Assembly (NCBI RefSeq): GCF_028462125.1
Contig: NZ_CP115468.1
Location: forward strand, 3,964,708-4,028,707
Origin: Leptospira sp. GIMC2001
Lineage (GTDB): Bacteria; Spirochaetota; Leptospiria; Leptospirales; Leptospiraceae
Direction: 5' to 3'
Length of the DNA: 64,000 bases
This document shows positions 1 to 8,953 of the stretch, piece after piece (position 1 is the stretch's first letter; each line of letters begins with the position of its first letter). The notes below the pieces were generated by a model. That model ran no database searches, was not told the origin of the DNA, and saw nothing but the letters and a program-made list of their open reading frames with translations. Both the position numbers and the translations under genes were made by a program.

Positions 1-541
1 CAAGATCCATCGATGCTTCAACTTGAGTCATCGAAGTTCTGCGAAAGCGCGCCAAAACATTATTATAAACAGTCACAATACAAAAGGTCGCATGCGCTAT
101 CACAATTGTATAAAAACTAAATGGAATATCAAACAGTGAAAATGCAGATCGAAGAGATATACCAGTTATAATTCCCGGTAAGGCAATGGGAAGAATCACT
201 GCGAAAGAAATAATTTCCCTACCAAAAAATTTAGTTTTATGCACTGCCGCCGCAGCAAGAGTTCCAAGTATTAAAGCAATCAAAGTCGAGAAAGTCGCAA
301 CTTCAACCGAGAGTTGAATTGCTTGCCAGATATCATTGCGCTCGAACGCAATCGGAAACCATTTAAACGTAAAATCTGGCGGAGGAAACTGATAGGATTT
401 CTCTTCTGTTGTAAACGCATATAGAAAAATAAAAAGGATTGGAATATGCAGAAATAATATACCTGCTCCTGCAAATATTTTCAGAAACCAACTTGCTTTT
501 CTAGAATATTTCTTTTTACCAAAAATCTTACTAAATAGCAT
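1..541 (-). CDS. potC: Spermidine/putrescine-type ABC transporter permease (PotC-like), partial
   Basis: The frame is open from an ATG at 541 to the left edge, giving about 180 N-terminal residues. The protein starts with a basic stretch, then a membrane segment at about residues 20-40, a periplasmic loop and further hydrophobic segments. The visible end carries a VEASMDL stretch, which matches the cytoplasmic EAA loop that docks on the ATPase in this permease family. The start lies 11 bp inside the end of the upstream permease gene, so the two are probably translationally coupled. Together they would form the inner-membrane channel for the neighbouring binding protein and ATPase. The substrate is inferred to be a polyamine or related amine from the neighbours. 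The C-terminus is outside the window. Confidence 0.8.
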   Translation of the reverse strand, partial: MLFSKIFGKKKYSRKASWFLKIFAGAGILFLHIPILFIFLYAFTTEEKSYQFPPPDFTFKWFPIAFERNDIWQAIQLSVEVATFSTLIALILGTLAAAAVHKTKFFGREIISFAVILPIALPGIITGISLRSAFSLFDIPFSFYTIVIAHATFCIVTVYNNVLARFRRTSMTQVEASMDL

Positions 542-1445
542 TGAAAGCTCCTAGTCTCTTCGCAACCCACAAGTAAATGCACATAATAAAAATAGGAACA
601 ATGGAAAATGCTGCAGCTAACGGAACATTGCCGGCAGTACCTTGATGAGAATAGACTGCCTGTCCAATAAATATCGCCGATGGACCAATGATTCCAGGAA
701 TGATATAATCACCCAAGGTCAGAGAAAAAGTAAAAATTGAACCGGCAACCACACCAGGAAAAGCCAAAGGAAAAATCACTTTCCAAAAAGTTTTATCGGG
801 TGTTCCTCCCAAGTCATGACTCGCTTCAATAAAGGTTCTAGGAATTCTCTCTAGAGCCGCTTGGATAGGCATAATCATAAAAGGTAACCAAATATATAAG
901 AAAACTAAAAATGTCCCATAGTACGAAATGGATAAGGACGGACCACCTAATACAGGTGAGTCCAATAATAGATCCAAAGCCCAAGTCATATGTATTTTAT
1001 CCAAGACCCAACTGATCACACCTTCTTTTGCTAATAGCAATTTCCAAGCATAAACTCGAACCAAATAAGAAGACCATAGAGGTAACATAATTCCCAGATA
1101 CAACCAGGGTTTTGCTCTATCACTTGCATAATGTGCCATGAAATAAGCAATGGGAAAACCAATAGCAGCGGATGCAATAGTAACAGACAGCGCCATAAGA
1201 AAAGTTCTAAGAATTATATCAAAATTCGTTGCTGTGAATAAATCTCTATAACTTTGTAAAGAAATTTCCTTAACTATTAAGCCAGTATAATTATCGATAT
1301 AGAAAAAACTTTGAAGCAATAAACTAAATAAGGAACCAAAATAAATAATTCCCAGCCAGAGAACTGGCGGAAGTAGAAGGAGGATTAGAAATAAGTTATT
1401 TCTAAAGAAAAGGAAATTCGAAATTTTTTGAGCAATGCTTGTCAT
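531..1445 (-). CDS. potB: Spermidine/putrescine-type ABC transporter permease (PotB-like)
   Basis: A 304-residue integral membrane protein of the binding-protein-dependent permease family, close to the usual PotB/PotH length. About six hydrophobic segments are visible, the first at residues 18-42. The EAA loop is recognisable at about residues 208-226 (IEASHDLGGTPDKTFWKVIF), followed by PLAFPGVVAG. This places it as the first channel subunit of the importer, paired with the permease that overlaps its end. The gene starts about 20 bp after the ATPase gene and has no strong Shine-Dalgarno sequence, so coupling to upstream translation is likely. Polyamine specificity is inferred from gene order and family. 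Confidence 0.88.
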   Translation of the reverse strand: MTSIAQKISNFLFFRNNLFLILLLLPPVLWLGIIYFGSLFSLLLQSFFYIDNYTGLIVKEISLQSYRDLFTATNFDIILRTFLMALSVTIASAAIGFPIAYFMAHYASDRAKPWLYLGIMLPLWSSYLVRVYAWKLLLAKEGVISWVLDKIHMTWALDLLLDSPVLGGPSLSISYYGTFLVFLYIWLPFMIMPIQAALERIPRTFIEASHDLGGTPDKTFWKVIFPLAFPGVVAGSIFTFSLTLGDYIIPGIIGPSAIFIGQAVYSHQGTAGNVPLAAAFSIVPIFIMCIYLWVAKRLGAFNAI

Positions 1446-1464
1446 ATATTTTCTGAATCGCTTT

Positions 1465-2517
1465 TTAACCTGTTATGACATGACTGTCAGCTTTCTTCCA
1501 TTGCAAAGTGACTTCTGATTTTCCTTTAAGTCCTGATTCTCCAAATTGTCCATTTTGCTGAATCGCAACGATTCTATTTCCAAGTTTTGTCTTCATCTCA
1601 ATTCTAGTTGTAGAACCAGAATAGATTAGATCTTCCACTATCGCTTTGATAGAATGGAATTCTTCTGAGGGTTTAAAGTTATTGGAATTGGTTATTAGAG
1701 AAATTTTCTCTGGTCTAACCATGAAAATTTTATCCGATTGGAAAATCTGCTTAGCTTCTTCATCACGAAAAATATTCGATTGACCAACAAAATTTGCAAC
1801 AAATTCAGAACTTGGTTTCTCATATACCTCGAACGGAGTTCCAATTTGGGAGACTTTCCCTTGATTGAAAACAGCAATGCGATCACTCATTGTCAATGCT
1901 TCTTCTTGATCGTGAGTTACAAAAACAAAAGTAATACCAACTTTTCTCTGCAATTGCTTAAGCTCTGATTGCATTTGTTCTCGAAGTTTTAAATCCAAGG
2001 CACCAAGTGGCTCATCTAATAAAAGTACTCTAGGTTTGTTAATAAGAGCACGCGCAAGTGCAACACGTTGTCTTTGTCCACCAGATAGTTGCGAAGGTTT
2101 CCGATTATAAACATCAGGAAGTTGAATAAGTTCGAGCATATCTAAGGCTTGCTTTTTTCTTTCAGATTTAGGAATTTTTTTTATCATCAAGCCATATTCA
2201 ACATTCTCTCCAACTGACATATGTGGAAACAATGCATAATCTTGAAATACTGTATTCACATCTCTTTCGTAAGGTGGTAAATTACCAGCATCATTTCCAT
2301 GTATAAAAACATTCCCTGACGTTGGACTTTCAAAACCCGCAATCAATCTAAGGCAAGTAGTTTTCCCCGATCCACTTGGACCAAGCATAGAGAAAAATTC
2401 ACCTTCCCGTATGGAAAATGAAACGTCATCCACAGCTTTAACATCGCCAAAATGACATGATGTATGCTTGAACTCGACAGCAGATCTATTAGAGGAATCT
2501 AAATTGGTTTGGCTCAT
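1465..2517 (-). CDS. potA: Spermidine/putrescine-type ABC transporter ATPase (PotA-like)
   Basis: A 350-residue ABC ATPase that would power the importer from the cytoplasmic face. Visible motifs in order: Walker A GPSGSGKTT at residues 46-54, signature LSGGQ at 144-148, Walker B VLLLDEP at 164-170, and a switch histidine in FVTHDQ. The C-terminal third (from about residue 240) fits the TOBE-type regulatory domain of the PotA/UgpC/MalK branch. An AGAGG ribosome-binding site sits just upstream of the ATG at 2517. It lies between the binding-protein gene and the two permeases. Family assignment is secure; the exact substrate is inferred. Confidence 0.9.
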   Translation of the reverse strand: MSQTNLDSSNRSAVEFKHTSCHFGDVKAVDDVSFSIREGEFFSMLGPSGSGKTTCLRLIAGFESPTSGNVFIHGNDAGNLPPYERDVNTVFQDYALFPHMSVGENVEYGLMIKKIPKSERKKQALDMLELIQLPDVYNRKPSQLSGGQRQRVALARALINKPRVLLLDEPLGALDLKLREQMQSELKQLQRKVGITFVFVTHDQEEALTMSDRIAVFNQGKVSQIGTPFEVYEKPSSEFVANFVGQSNIFRDEEAKQIFQSDKIFMVRPEKISLITNSNNFKPSEEFHSIKAIVEDLIYSGSTTRIEMKTKLGNRIVAIQQNGQFGESGLKGKSEVTLQWKKADSHVITG

Positions 2518-2552
2518 TTGGCCTCTTTAATCATGAATTAAACAATAAACTC

Positions 2553-2581
2553 ATCCAACGGAGGTTATGCCTCCGTTGGAT
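2553..2581. repeat. Strong hairpin (12-bp perfect arms, 5-nt loop) between potD and potA
   Basis: ATCCAACGGAGG and its exact reverse complement flank a 5-nt loop. The hairpin lies in the 79-bp gap after the binding-protein stop and before potA. Read on the minus strand it is not followed by a T-run, so it is not a classical terminator. Such hairpins after a binding-protein gene are known to protect the upstream mRNA or cause partial attenuation, giving excess binding protein over the membrane subunits. That role is an inference here. Confidence 0.7.
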
Positions 2582-2596
2582 TTTCTAACTTGGAAT

Positions 2597-3757
2597 CTAT
2601 CTTCCGCTTATGATTGAGATCATCTCAGTCACCCACTTGTGATAAGGAACACAAGTTTTGCCTGAACCACAATTAGATTCTGGTGTTCTCCAGAACCAAA
2701 TTTTCTCAAAGTTATCTAAACCGTTGGTTTTACATCCTTCGTCAGTTAGCAAAGCATTTCCTTTACAAGCCTCTAGGTTCGAAGGAACCGAACCAAACCA
2801 AGCTGCTAGATCTCCTTGCAATTTTGGACTTAATGAATGCTCCATCCATTTGTATGCACAATTTGGATGCGGTGCTTTCACATGTAGCATTGTTGTGTCC
2901 GCCCAACCTGTTGCTCCTTCGACTGGAATTACGGAAGCAATCGGAGCATTATCAGCCTTGAGAAGATTTACTTGAAAAGGCCAAGATGATGATGCAACGA
3001 AACCTTCTGTTTTGAAATCTGCTATCTGAACAAAAGCATCATGCCAATACTTTGGAACGATTTTTCTTTGTTCTCTTAACACATCAGCTGCTGCTTTGAA
3101 TTGCTTTTCATCTAATTCATAAGGGTTTTTAATACCCAAAGACTTATCGTTGTACATTAAATATAAGGCTGCATCAGCAATATAAATCGGACCGTCAAAA
3201 CCTTGAACGCGATTTTTATTGGACTTACCGTCTGGGAATTTTCCTTCTTTGAAAACAACACTCCAAGATTTAGGAGCTTCCTTGAAAACCTTTGTATTGT
3301 ACATCAGAACATTGGCACCCCATTGATAAGGTACGCCGTAATGAACACCATCAACTGTATGCCAAGGAGCGTTCTTGAGACGATCATCAACTTTGCTCCA
3401 ACTTGGAATTAGGTCTAGATTAACTTCCTGAACTTGACCTCCGCGAATCAATCGAAGAGAAGCATCTCCCGAAGCTGTGACCAAATCGAAGCCACCTTCA
3501 TTCATAAGCGCAACCATTTCGTCGGAAGTTGCAGCTGTTTTGATGGTAACTTTACAACCAGTTTCTTTCTCGAAACTTGTTACCCAGTCAAAATTTTTAT
3601 CCGTCTCACCGCGTTCAATATAACCCGGCCATGCAACGATTGATACCTCACCTTCTCCCGAACCAACCGAGGTTAATTTCTCCCCAGCTTTTTTCTCACC
3701 GCAATGTACAGCGAATAACGCTAACATTGTTATCAGTAGTATGTATAAGTTTCTCAT
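2597..3757 (-). CDS. potD: Extracellular polyamine-type solute-binding lipoprotein (PotD/PotF-like)
   Basis: A 386-residue periplasmic binding protein of the PotD/PotF/SBP_bac_8 type. The start is taken at 3757 rather than at the earlier ATG at 3829, because GGGGAGAAG lies just upstream and the protein then begins with a clean lipoprotein signal, MRNLYILLITMLALF followed by AVHC. The mature part has the NVLMYNTKVF-type ligand-pocket region and a tail rich in cysteines (ACKG, GCKT, NCGSG, TCVP), which is unusual for the family. It is the first gene of the leftward importer operon and faces the TetR gene across a 166-bp promoter region. The ligand (putrescine, spermidine or another amine) cannot be read from the sequence. 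Confidence 0.85.
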   Translation of the reverse strand: MRNLYILLITMLALFAVHCGEKKAGEKLTSVGSGEGEVSIVAWPGYIERGETDKNFDWVTSFEKETGCKVTIKTAATSDEMVALMNEGGFDLVTASGDASLRLIRGGQVQEVNLDLIPSWSKVDDRLKNAPWHTVDGVHYGVPYQWGANVLMYNTKVFKEAPKSWSVVFKEGKFPDGKSNKNRVQGFDGPIYIADAALYLMYNDKSLGIKNPYELDEKQFKAAADVLREQRKIVPKYWHDAFVQIADFKTEGFVASSSWPFQVNLLKADNAPIASVIPVEGATGWADTTMLHVKAPHPNCAYKWMEHSLSPKLQGDLAAWFGSVPSNLEACKGNALLTDEGCKTNGLDNFEKIWFWRTPESNCGSGKTCVPYHKWVTEMISIISGR

Positions 3758-3865
3758 TTGAACTTCTCCCCTATTTCGACCATTTTGATAATTCTGCAAA
3801 CTTTTGGACAATTGTACAAAGTTGCTCAAAATATTGAAATAAAAAAAATCTTGTTTTACAAAAAA

Positions 3866-3885
3866 TCAATCAAGCGATTGATTGA
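3866..3885. promoter_or_regulatory. 20-bp palindrome, candidate TetR operator
   Basis: TCAATCAA and TTGATTGA form perfect 8-bp half-sites around a GCGA centre, in the divergent region between potD and the tetR-type gene. A further related half-site (GATTGATT) follows at about 3892-3899. Position and geometry fit a TetR-family autoregulatory operator controlling both directions. Assignment to this regulator is inferred. Confidence 0.6.
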
Positions 3886-3923
3886 AAACTAGATTGATTT
3901 AACTGGAGATCTGGGTAAGTATA

Positions 3924-4610
3924 ATGGCTGAAATATTCGGAACAAATGACAAAATTCTGCAAGTTGCAAAAAAACTTTTTGCGGAAAAAGGTTATAAATC
4001 CGTTACAACAAGGGAAATTGCAGACCAATTAGGAATCAATATTTCCACATTCCACTACCATACTGGCGGTAAGGGGAATCTTTATAAATCGGTAATCGAG
4101 AGTCTGTATGAGATAGAACATAGAGCACTCTATGAACCGATTAAAGAATTCGATCCTAAGAACTTTGGTGATCGAGCCAAAGTTAAGTCCGCTATAATAA
4201 TGGGCTTACAAGCATTTGTGCAAGAAATGTTAAAAGATCCAAATCGTGCCCACTTATATGTTCGCCGATGGTTAGAATGGCCTGACGAATTCATGGATTA
4301 TGAAGTTAAGCTAACCATCGAGATATTTCGACCATTTGAAGAATTCTTGGAAGAAGCAGCTAACCACGGATCTGTGAGAGGGATAGATGTATCTATTTTT
4401 CTAAGATCGTTTCTTTGGATGGTCTATGGCTATTTTATAACCGGAATTATTGATTGGAAGAAATGGGTTTCCGATCCTCTCAAGAAGAAAAACTTGGAAG
4501 CTTTTCAAATATATTTAGATGATTTCATTGAATCGATGTTATTTAGAGATAATTCGAACAGAGCAATTATTGCGAAAAAGAAACCTAGAAATAAACTCAT
4601 TCGTAAATAA
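3924..4610 (+). CDS. TetR/AcrR-family transcriptional regulator
   Basis: A 228-residue regulator with an N-terminal TetR DNA-binding domain. The helix-turn-helix is visible at about residues 24-48 (TTREIADQLGIN, then STFHYHTGGKGNLY). The C-terminal ligand-binding domain shows no recognisable cofactor motif; it has a distinctive tryptophan-rich stretch (RRWLEWPDEFMDY). It is divergent from the polyamine-type importer and about 30 bp upstream of the dehydrogenase gene, so it probably regulates both sides in response to an amine or aldehyde intermediate. The tail is strongly basic (KKKPRNKLIRK). Ligand unknown. Confidence 0.85.
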   Translation: MAEIFGTNDKILQVAKKLFAEKGYKSVTTREIADQLGINISTFHYHTGGKGNLYKSVIESLYEIEHRALYEPIKEFDPKNFGDRAKVKSAIIMGLQAFVQEMLKDPNRAHLYVRRWLEWPDEFMDYEVKLTIEIFRPFEEFLEEAANHGSVRGIDVSIFLRSFLWMVYGYFITGIIDWKKWVSDPLKKKNLEAFQIYLDDFIESMLFRDNSNRAIIAKKKPRNKLIRK

Positions 4611-4642
4611 ATTATAATCAAATTCCAAAAGGAGCCAGGGAA

Positions 4643-6109
4643 ATGTTAGAAAAAAAAATGTTGATCAACGGAGAGTGGGTCGCCGCTAAATCAGGTAAGA
4701 CTCGTGAGATTATCGATCCGGCCAGTGGAGAAATTCTTGCAATAGTACCAGAATCAGATTCTGAAGATGCCAAATTGGCTATTGCTGCAGCCAGGAAAGC
4801 ATTTGATCAGGGAACTTGGCGTTCAACTCCTGCACAAGCAAGAGGCAAACTACTATTTAAAGTTGCCCAAGCAATTATGGACAAGTTCGAAATGTTTGTT
4901 GAGCTTGAAGTGAAAGACTGTGGCAAGCCTCGACGGGAAGCTGAATTTGATGTAAATGATGCTGCTAATTGTTTCGAGTATTATGGTGGCTTAGCAACAA
5001 AAATTCACGGACATACAATGCAAACTCCAGATGGATCGGTTAGCATGATAGTCCGAGAGCCAATAGGAGTATGCGGACAAATTGTTCCTTGGAACTACCC
5101 GTTACTCATGTCAACATGGAAACTTGCTCCTGCACTTGCAGCAGGCAATTGTGTTATTCTTAAACCATCCGAACTCACACCTCTCTCAGCACTCGAACTA
5201 GGTAAAATTTTTACCGAAGTTGGATTTCCTCCAGGAGTTGTGAACATCATCACAGGTCCTGGTGCAGGAGCAGGTGAAGAATTATCTACTAATCCTCATG
5301 TAGATAAAGTTGCTTTCACTGGAGGCACAGTTACAGGTAGAAAAGTAATGGGCAACGCGACACAGAACATCAAAAACATTACTTTGGAATTAGGTGGCAA
5401 GAACCCTATTCTTGTTTTTGAAGACTGCAATTTTGAATCGGCTGTCGATTGGACACTATTCGCTGCCTTCGCCAACCAGGGAGAAGTCTGTTCAGCTGGA
5501 TCTAGGTTACTGGTTCAAAAGTCAATTCACAGAAAGTTTGTAGATGAACTAGTGAAAAGGGTTCCTCGAATTAAGCTCGGACATGGCTTAAAAGATGGCG
5601 TAGTAATGGGTCCTTTGGTGTCATCTGCCCATAGAGACAAAGTTGAATCGTATATTCAGATTGGAATCAAGGAAGGAGCAAAACTTCTTTGTGGTGGCAA
5701 AAGACCAAGTGGTTCTGAATATGAAAAAGGTAATTTTGTTGAACCAACAATATTTGATAATGTTGATCCAAAAATGCGCATTGCTCAAGAGGAAATATTT
5801 GGACCAGTCTTAGCTGTAATTCCATTTGAGACGGAAGAAGAAGCGATTGCCCTTGCAAATGATACAGAGTATGGATTGGCAGCTGGAGTTTTTACTTCGA
5901 ACTTAACGCGCGGGCATAGAGTGATCAACCAACTTCGAGCTGGCATAACATGGATCAATAACTACCATCCAACTTATAATGAGATGCCTTGGGGTGGTTA
6001 CAAACAGTCTGGCATTGGTCGTGAGCTTGGTCTTTTTGGGATTGAAGCGTATCTAGAAACTAAGCAAATCAATATATGGATGGATGATAATCCAGTAGGT
6101 TGGTATTAA
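4643..6109 (+). CDS. NAD(P)-dependent aldehyde dehydrogenase (aminobutyraldehyde/betaine-aldehyde type)
   Basis: A 488-residue aldehyde dehydrogenase of full family length. Catalytic residues are all present: Asn151 in PWNYPL, Glu249 in LELGGKNP and the nucleophile Cys283 in GEVCSAG. The C-terminal WINNYHPTYNEMPWGGYKQSG block resembles the betaine-aldehyde and 4-aminobutyraldehyde dehydrogenases. An AGGAG ribosome-binding site precedes the ATG. It is followed without a gap by gabT. In context it could oxidise 4-aminobutanal (from putrescine) to GABA; this substrate is inferred from the neighbours. Confidence 0.85.
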   Translation: MLEKKMLINGEWVAAKSGKTREIIDPASGEILAIVPESDSEDAKLAIAAARKAFDQGTWRSTPAQARGKLLFKVAQAIMDKFEMFVELEVKDCGKPRREAEFDVNDAANCFEYYGGLATKIHGHTMQTPDGSVSMIVREPIGVCGQIVPWNYPLLMSTWKLAPALAAGNCVILKPSELTPLSALELGKIFTEVGFPPGVVNIITGPGAGAGEELSTNPHVDKVAFTGGTVTGRKVMGNATQNIKNITLELGGKNPILVFEDCNFESAVDWTLFAAFANQGEVCSAGSRLLVQKSIHRKFVDELVKRVPRIKLGHGLKDGVVMGPLVSSAHRDKVESYIQIGIKEGAKLLCGGKRPSGSEYEKGNFVEPTIFDNVDPKMRIAQEEIFGPVLAVIPFETEEEAIALANDTEYGLAAGVFTSNLTRGHRVINQLRAGITWINNYHPTYNEMPWGGYKQSGIGRELGLFGIEAYLETKQINIWMDDNPVGWY

Positions 6110-7480
6110 TTGAAACATATTCAAATCAAAACAGCAATCCCCGGTCCTAAATCTATTGCCTTAATGGATGAAAGGAAAAAGCAAGTTGCACGGGGACCTT
6201 TTCATACAACTCCAATTTTTATAGAAAGGGCAAATGGTGCTAAGGTCTGGGATGTAGATGGCAATCAGCTCTTAGATTTTGCATCCGGAATTGGAGTCGT
6301 GAATACGGGGCATACGCCTCCAGAAGTAGTCGAGGCGATACGCAAACAAGCTGGACTCAATATCCATTCAAGTATCAATGTCCTTGCCTATGAAGGATAT
6401 GTGGAATTATCGAAAAAACTCAATGCCCTCGTTCCTGGTGATTACCCGAAGAAAACTTTCTTGTGCAACAGTGGAGCTGAGGCAGTAGAAAATGCCATTA
6501 AGATCGCAAGGTCATTTACCAAGAGACAAGCAGTAATTTGTTTTGACCATGCTTATCATGGAAGAACCTATATGGCAATGTCATTGACTTCAAAAGTAAA
6601 ATTCTACAAACATGGTTTTGCCCCTTTCAATCCCGAAGTCTACCGAGCACCATTTCCATATGAATACCGATGTGGTTCTTGCAATGGTCAATGCCCGAAT
6701 CAATCGAATGGTAATTCAAAATGCGAACCTTGCTTTAAAGCATTTGAACACCTAGTGAATAGTCAAGTTGGAGCTGAGAATGTTGCTGCAGTGATCTTGG
6801 AACCAGTTTTGGGTGAAGGCGGATTTATTCCTGTTCCTAAGGAATATATGCAAGCACTCAGGAAATTTTGTACTGACAATGGAATTCTATTGATACTTGA
6901 CGAAATCCAATCAGGATTCGGACGAACTGGCAAAATGTTCGCTGCAGAGCATTATGATATAGCTCCCGATTTAATGATCATGGCAAAAGGTCTCGGAGGA
7001 GGAATGCCAATTGCGGCGGTAACTGGAAGAGCAGAGGTCATGGACGCTCCTCCAGAAGGCGGAATCGGTGGCACCTATTGCGGTAACCCAGTTGCTTGTG
7101 CTAGTGCCCTCGCAGTGATCTCAATTTTTGAAAAAGATAAGTCAGCACTTCTCAGACAAGCTGTGGATGTCGGAATAATCATTCGTAATAGTTTTGAGAA
7201 ATGGAAAACGATTTATCCGATTATTGGAGACGTAAGAGGTCTTGGTCCAATGCTCGCCTTAGAATTTGTAAAAGATAGAATCACAAAAGAGCCTGATAAG
7301 GAATTCACTTCTCAATTATCTAAATTCTGTTATGAAAATGGAGTTGTAACAATTACAGCTGGAACTTTTGGAAATGTTCTTAGAATTCTCGTGCCATTAA
7401 TGATCTCTACCGAAGAACTTCAAGAAGGGTTGGAAGTTATTGAAAAAGGGATTCAATTTCTTTCGGCGGCGAAAGTATGA
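6110..7480 (+). CDS. gabT: 4-aminobutyrate aminotransferase-like class III aminotransferase
   Basis: A 456-residue PLP enzyme of the class III aminotransferases, closest to GabT. Landmarks are [11 protein letters not shown] at 119-129, HAYHGRT at 147-153, the PLP-contacting Asp264 in LILDEIQSG and the Schiff-base Lys293 in MAKGLGGG. It starts with TTG directly after the previous stop; the conserved TAIPGPKS stretch lies before the first internal ATG, which supports the TTG. An insertion with five cysteines (188, 191, 195, 205, 208) is unusual. It would transfer the amino group of GABA, and possibly of putrescine, to 2-oxoglutarate. Its stop overlaps the next start (ATGA). Confidence 0.87.
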   Translation: MKHIQIKTAIPGPKSIALMDERKKQVARGPFHTTPIFIERANGAKVWDVDGNQLLDFASGIGVVNTGHTPPEVVEAIRKQAGLNIHSSINVLAYEGYVELSKKLNALVPGDYPKKTFLCNSGAEAVENAIKIARSFTKRQAVICFDHAYHGRTYMAMSLTSKVKFYKHGFAPFNPEVYRAPFPYEYRCGSCNGQCPNQSNGNSKCEPCFKAFEHLVNSQVGAENVAAVILEPVLGEGGFIPVPKEYMQALRKFCTDNGILLILDEIQSGFGRTGKMFAAEHYDIAPDLMIMAKGLGGGMPIAAVTGRAEVMDAPPEGGIGGTYCGNPVACASALAVISIFEKDKSALLRQAVDVGIIIRNSFEKWKTIYPIIGDVRGLGPMLALEFVKDRITKEPDKEFTSQLSKFCYENGVVTITAGTFGNVLRILVPLMISTEELQEGLEVIEKGIQFLSAAKV

Positions 7481-8940
7481 TTCAATATAGAAACTTTATC
7501 GATGGACAATGGATCGAATCCAAAGAAGTTCATGTTATTAAGAATCCATGGAATGATGAAGTTGTTTCCCAATGCGCCATAGCCAATGAGAAAGATATCG
7601 AGTTATGCTTAGAAGCATCAAAGAATGCAAGAGTACCTTTCTCGCATACAAGTAGATTTCTACGATCCAAATTATTGAGTCGAATGGTAGAATTGATTCA
7701 AGATCATAAGGATTCGATTGTAGAATCTATTATTTTGGAAGCTGGAAAACCAATTACATTGGCTGATGGAGAATTTGCTCGATGTATCAATACATTTAAA
7801 ACTGCTATCGATGAATCCACAAGGTTTACAGGCGAGATTTATCCAATGGATATAGATTCAGGAGGTAGAGCTTTTGAAACAGCAAAAACAGAATTTTTTC
7901 CTAAAGGTGTTATATTAGCTATAACACCTTTTAACTTTCCATTGAATCTCGTTGCTCATAAAATTGCACCAGCCTTTGCAGTAGGGGCTCCGGTAATTCT
8001 TAAACCAGCTCCTCAAGCACCAGGGGCATCCTTTATTCTGGCTGATATTTTTCAAAAAGCTTTACAGTCTGTAAATAACGAATTTGGGACGAAAGAAGAG
8101 CAAATTCCAGAAGCTGCTTTTCAAGTTTTATTCTGTAATAATGAACTAGCAGAAAAAATGGTTAAAGACAGTCGCATATCAATCATTAGCTTTACTGGTT
8201 CAGCATCAGTAGGATGGAAAATTCAAGAATTAGGTATAAAGAAGAAGGTATTGCTTGAGTTAGGTGGCAATGCTGGTGTTATTGTATGTGAAGATAGTGA
8301 TTGGAAATTTGCTGCAGAAAGAATAGCTTTTGGATCTGTTTCTTACGCTGGGCAATCTTGTATTTCCGTTCAAAGAATCTATGTTGATGCGAAAATTTAT
8401 GATAATTTTCGGACTCAGCTTTTGCTTGAATTTAAAAAAGTTAAGACTGGCGATCCTACAAAAAAAGAAATTCTAGTTGGACCGTTGATCGACCGTAAAG
8501 CATCCGAACGAATAGTATCTTGGATTCAAGAAGCCAAAAGCTTAGGATGCAATGTTTTGCTGGGAGGAACTCTTGATGATAAAGTCCTTCCTCCGACCCT
8601 CCTGGAAAACGTAGCCCTCGATGCCAAAATCTCGCAAGAAGAAGTTTTTGGTCCGGTTGCTATTTTGGAAAAGATTGAGAATTTGGAGGAAGGTATAGCG
8701 AAACTGAACAATTCAAAGTACGGATTGCACGCTGGAATTTTCACCAACAATCTAAACAAAATGAACCACGCCTTCAAAGATTTGGAAGTGGGAGGTCTTA
8801 TTGTGAATGAAGTTCCTACTTTTCGAGCAGACCATATGCCTTATGGAGGCGTAAAGGAATCTGGTTTAGGTCGCGAAGGAGTACGCTATGCAATGGAAGA
8901 TTTCTGTGAAAGGAAAACTTTGGTCGTGAAGAAAGCGTAA
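7477..8940 (+). CDS. Aldehyde dehydrogenase, probable succinate-semialdehyde-type
   Basis: A second full-length aldehyde dehydrogenase (487 residues), only distantly like the first one in the operon. Asn153 (TPFNFPL), Glu261 (LELGGNAG) and catalytic Cys295 (GQSCISVQR) are present. The ISVQRIYV block is typical of the branch that includes lactaldehyde- and semialdehyde-oxidising enzymes. Its ATG overlaps the gabT stop by four bases, so it is co-translated with it. The simplest role is oxidation of succinate semialdehyde, the product of GabT, to succinate. That substrate is inferred from position, not from a diagnostic motif. Confidence 0.8.
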   Translation: MIQYRNFIDGQWIESKEVHVIKNPWNDEVVSQCAIANEKDIELCLEASKNARVPFSHTSRFLRSKLLSRMVELIQDHKDSIVESIILEAGKPITLADGEFARCINTFKTAIDESTRFTGEIYPMDIDSGGRAFETAKTEFFPKGVILAITPFNFPLNLVAHKIAPAFAVGAPVILKPAPQAPGASFILADIFQKALQSVNNEFGTKEEQIPEAAFQVLFCNNELAEKMVKDSRISIISFTGSASVGWKIQELGIKKKVLLELGGNAGVIVCEDSDWKFAAERIAFGSVSYAGQSCISVQRIYVDAKIYDNFRTQLLLEFKKVKTGDPTKKEILVGPLIDRKASERIVSWIQEAKSLGCNVLLGGTLDDKVLPPTLLENVALDAKISQEEVFGPVAILEKIENLEEGIAKLNNSKYGLHAGIFTNNLNKMNHAFKDLEVGGLIVNEVPTFRADHMPYGGVKESGLGREGVRYAMEDFCERKTLVVKKA

Positions 8941-8953
8941 AGGAAAAAACCGG

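Noticed and set aside
280..474. Open frame of 64 codons on the minus strand
   Set aside because: Lies in another frame of the PotC-like gene, which reads well from 541 to the edge.
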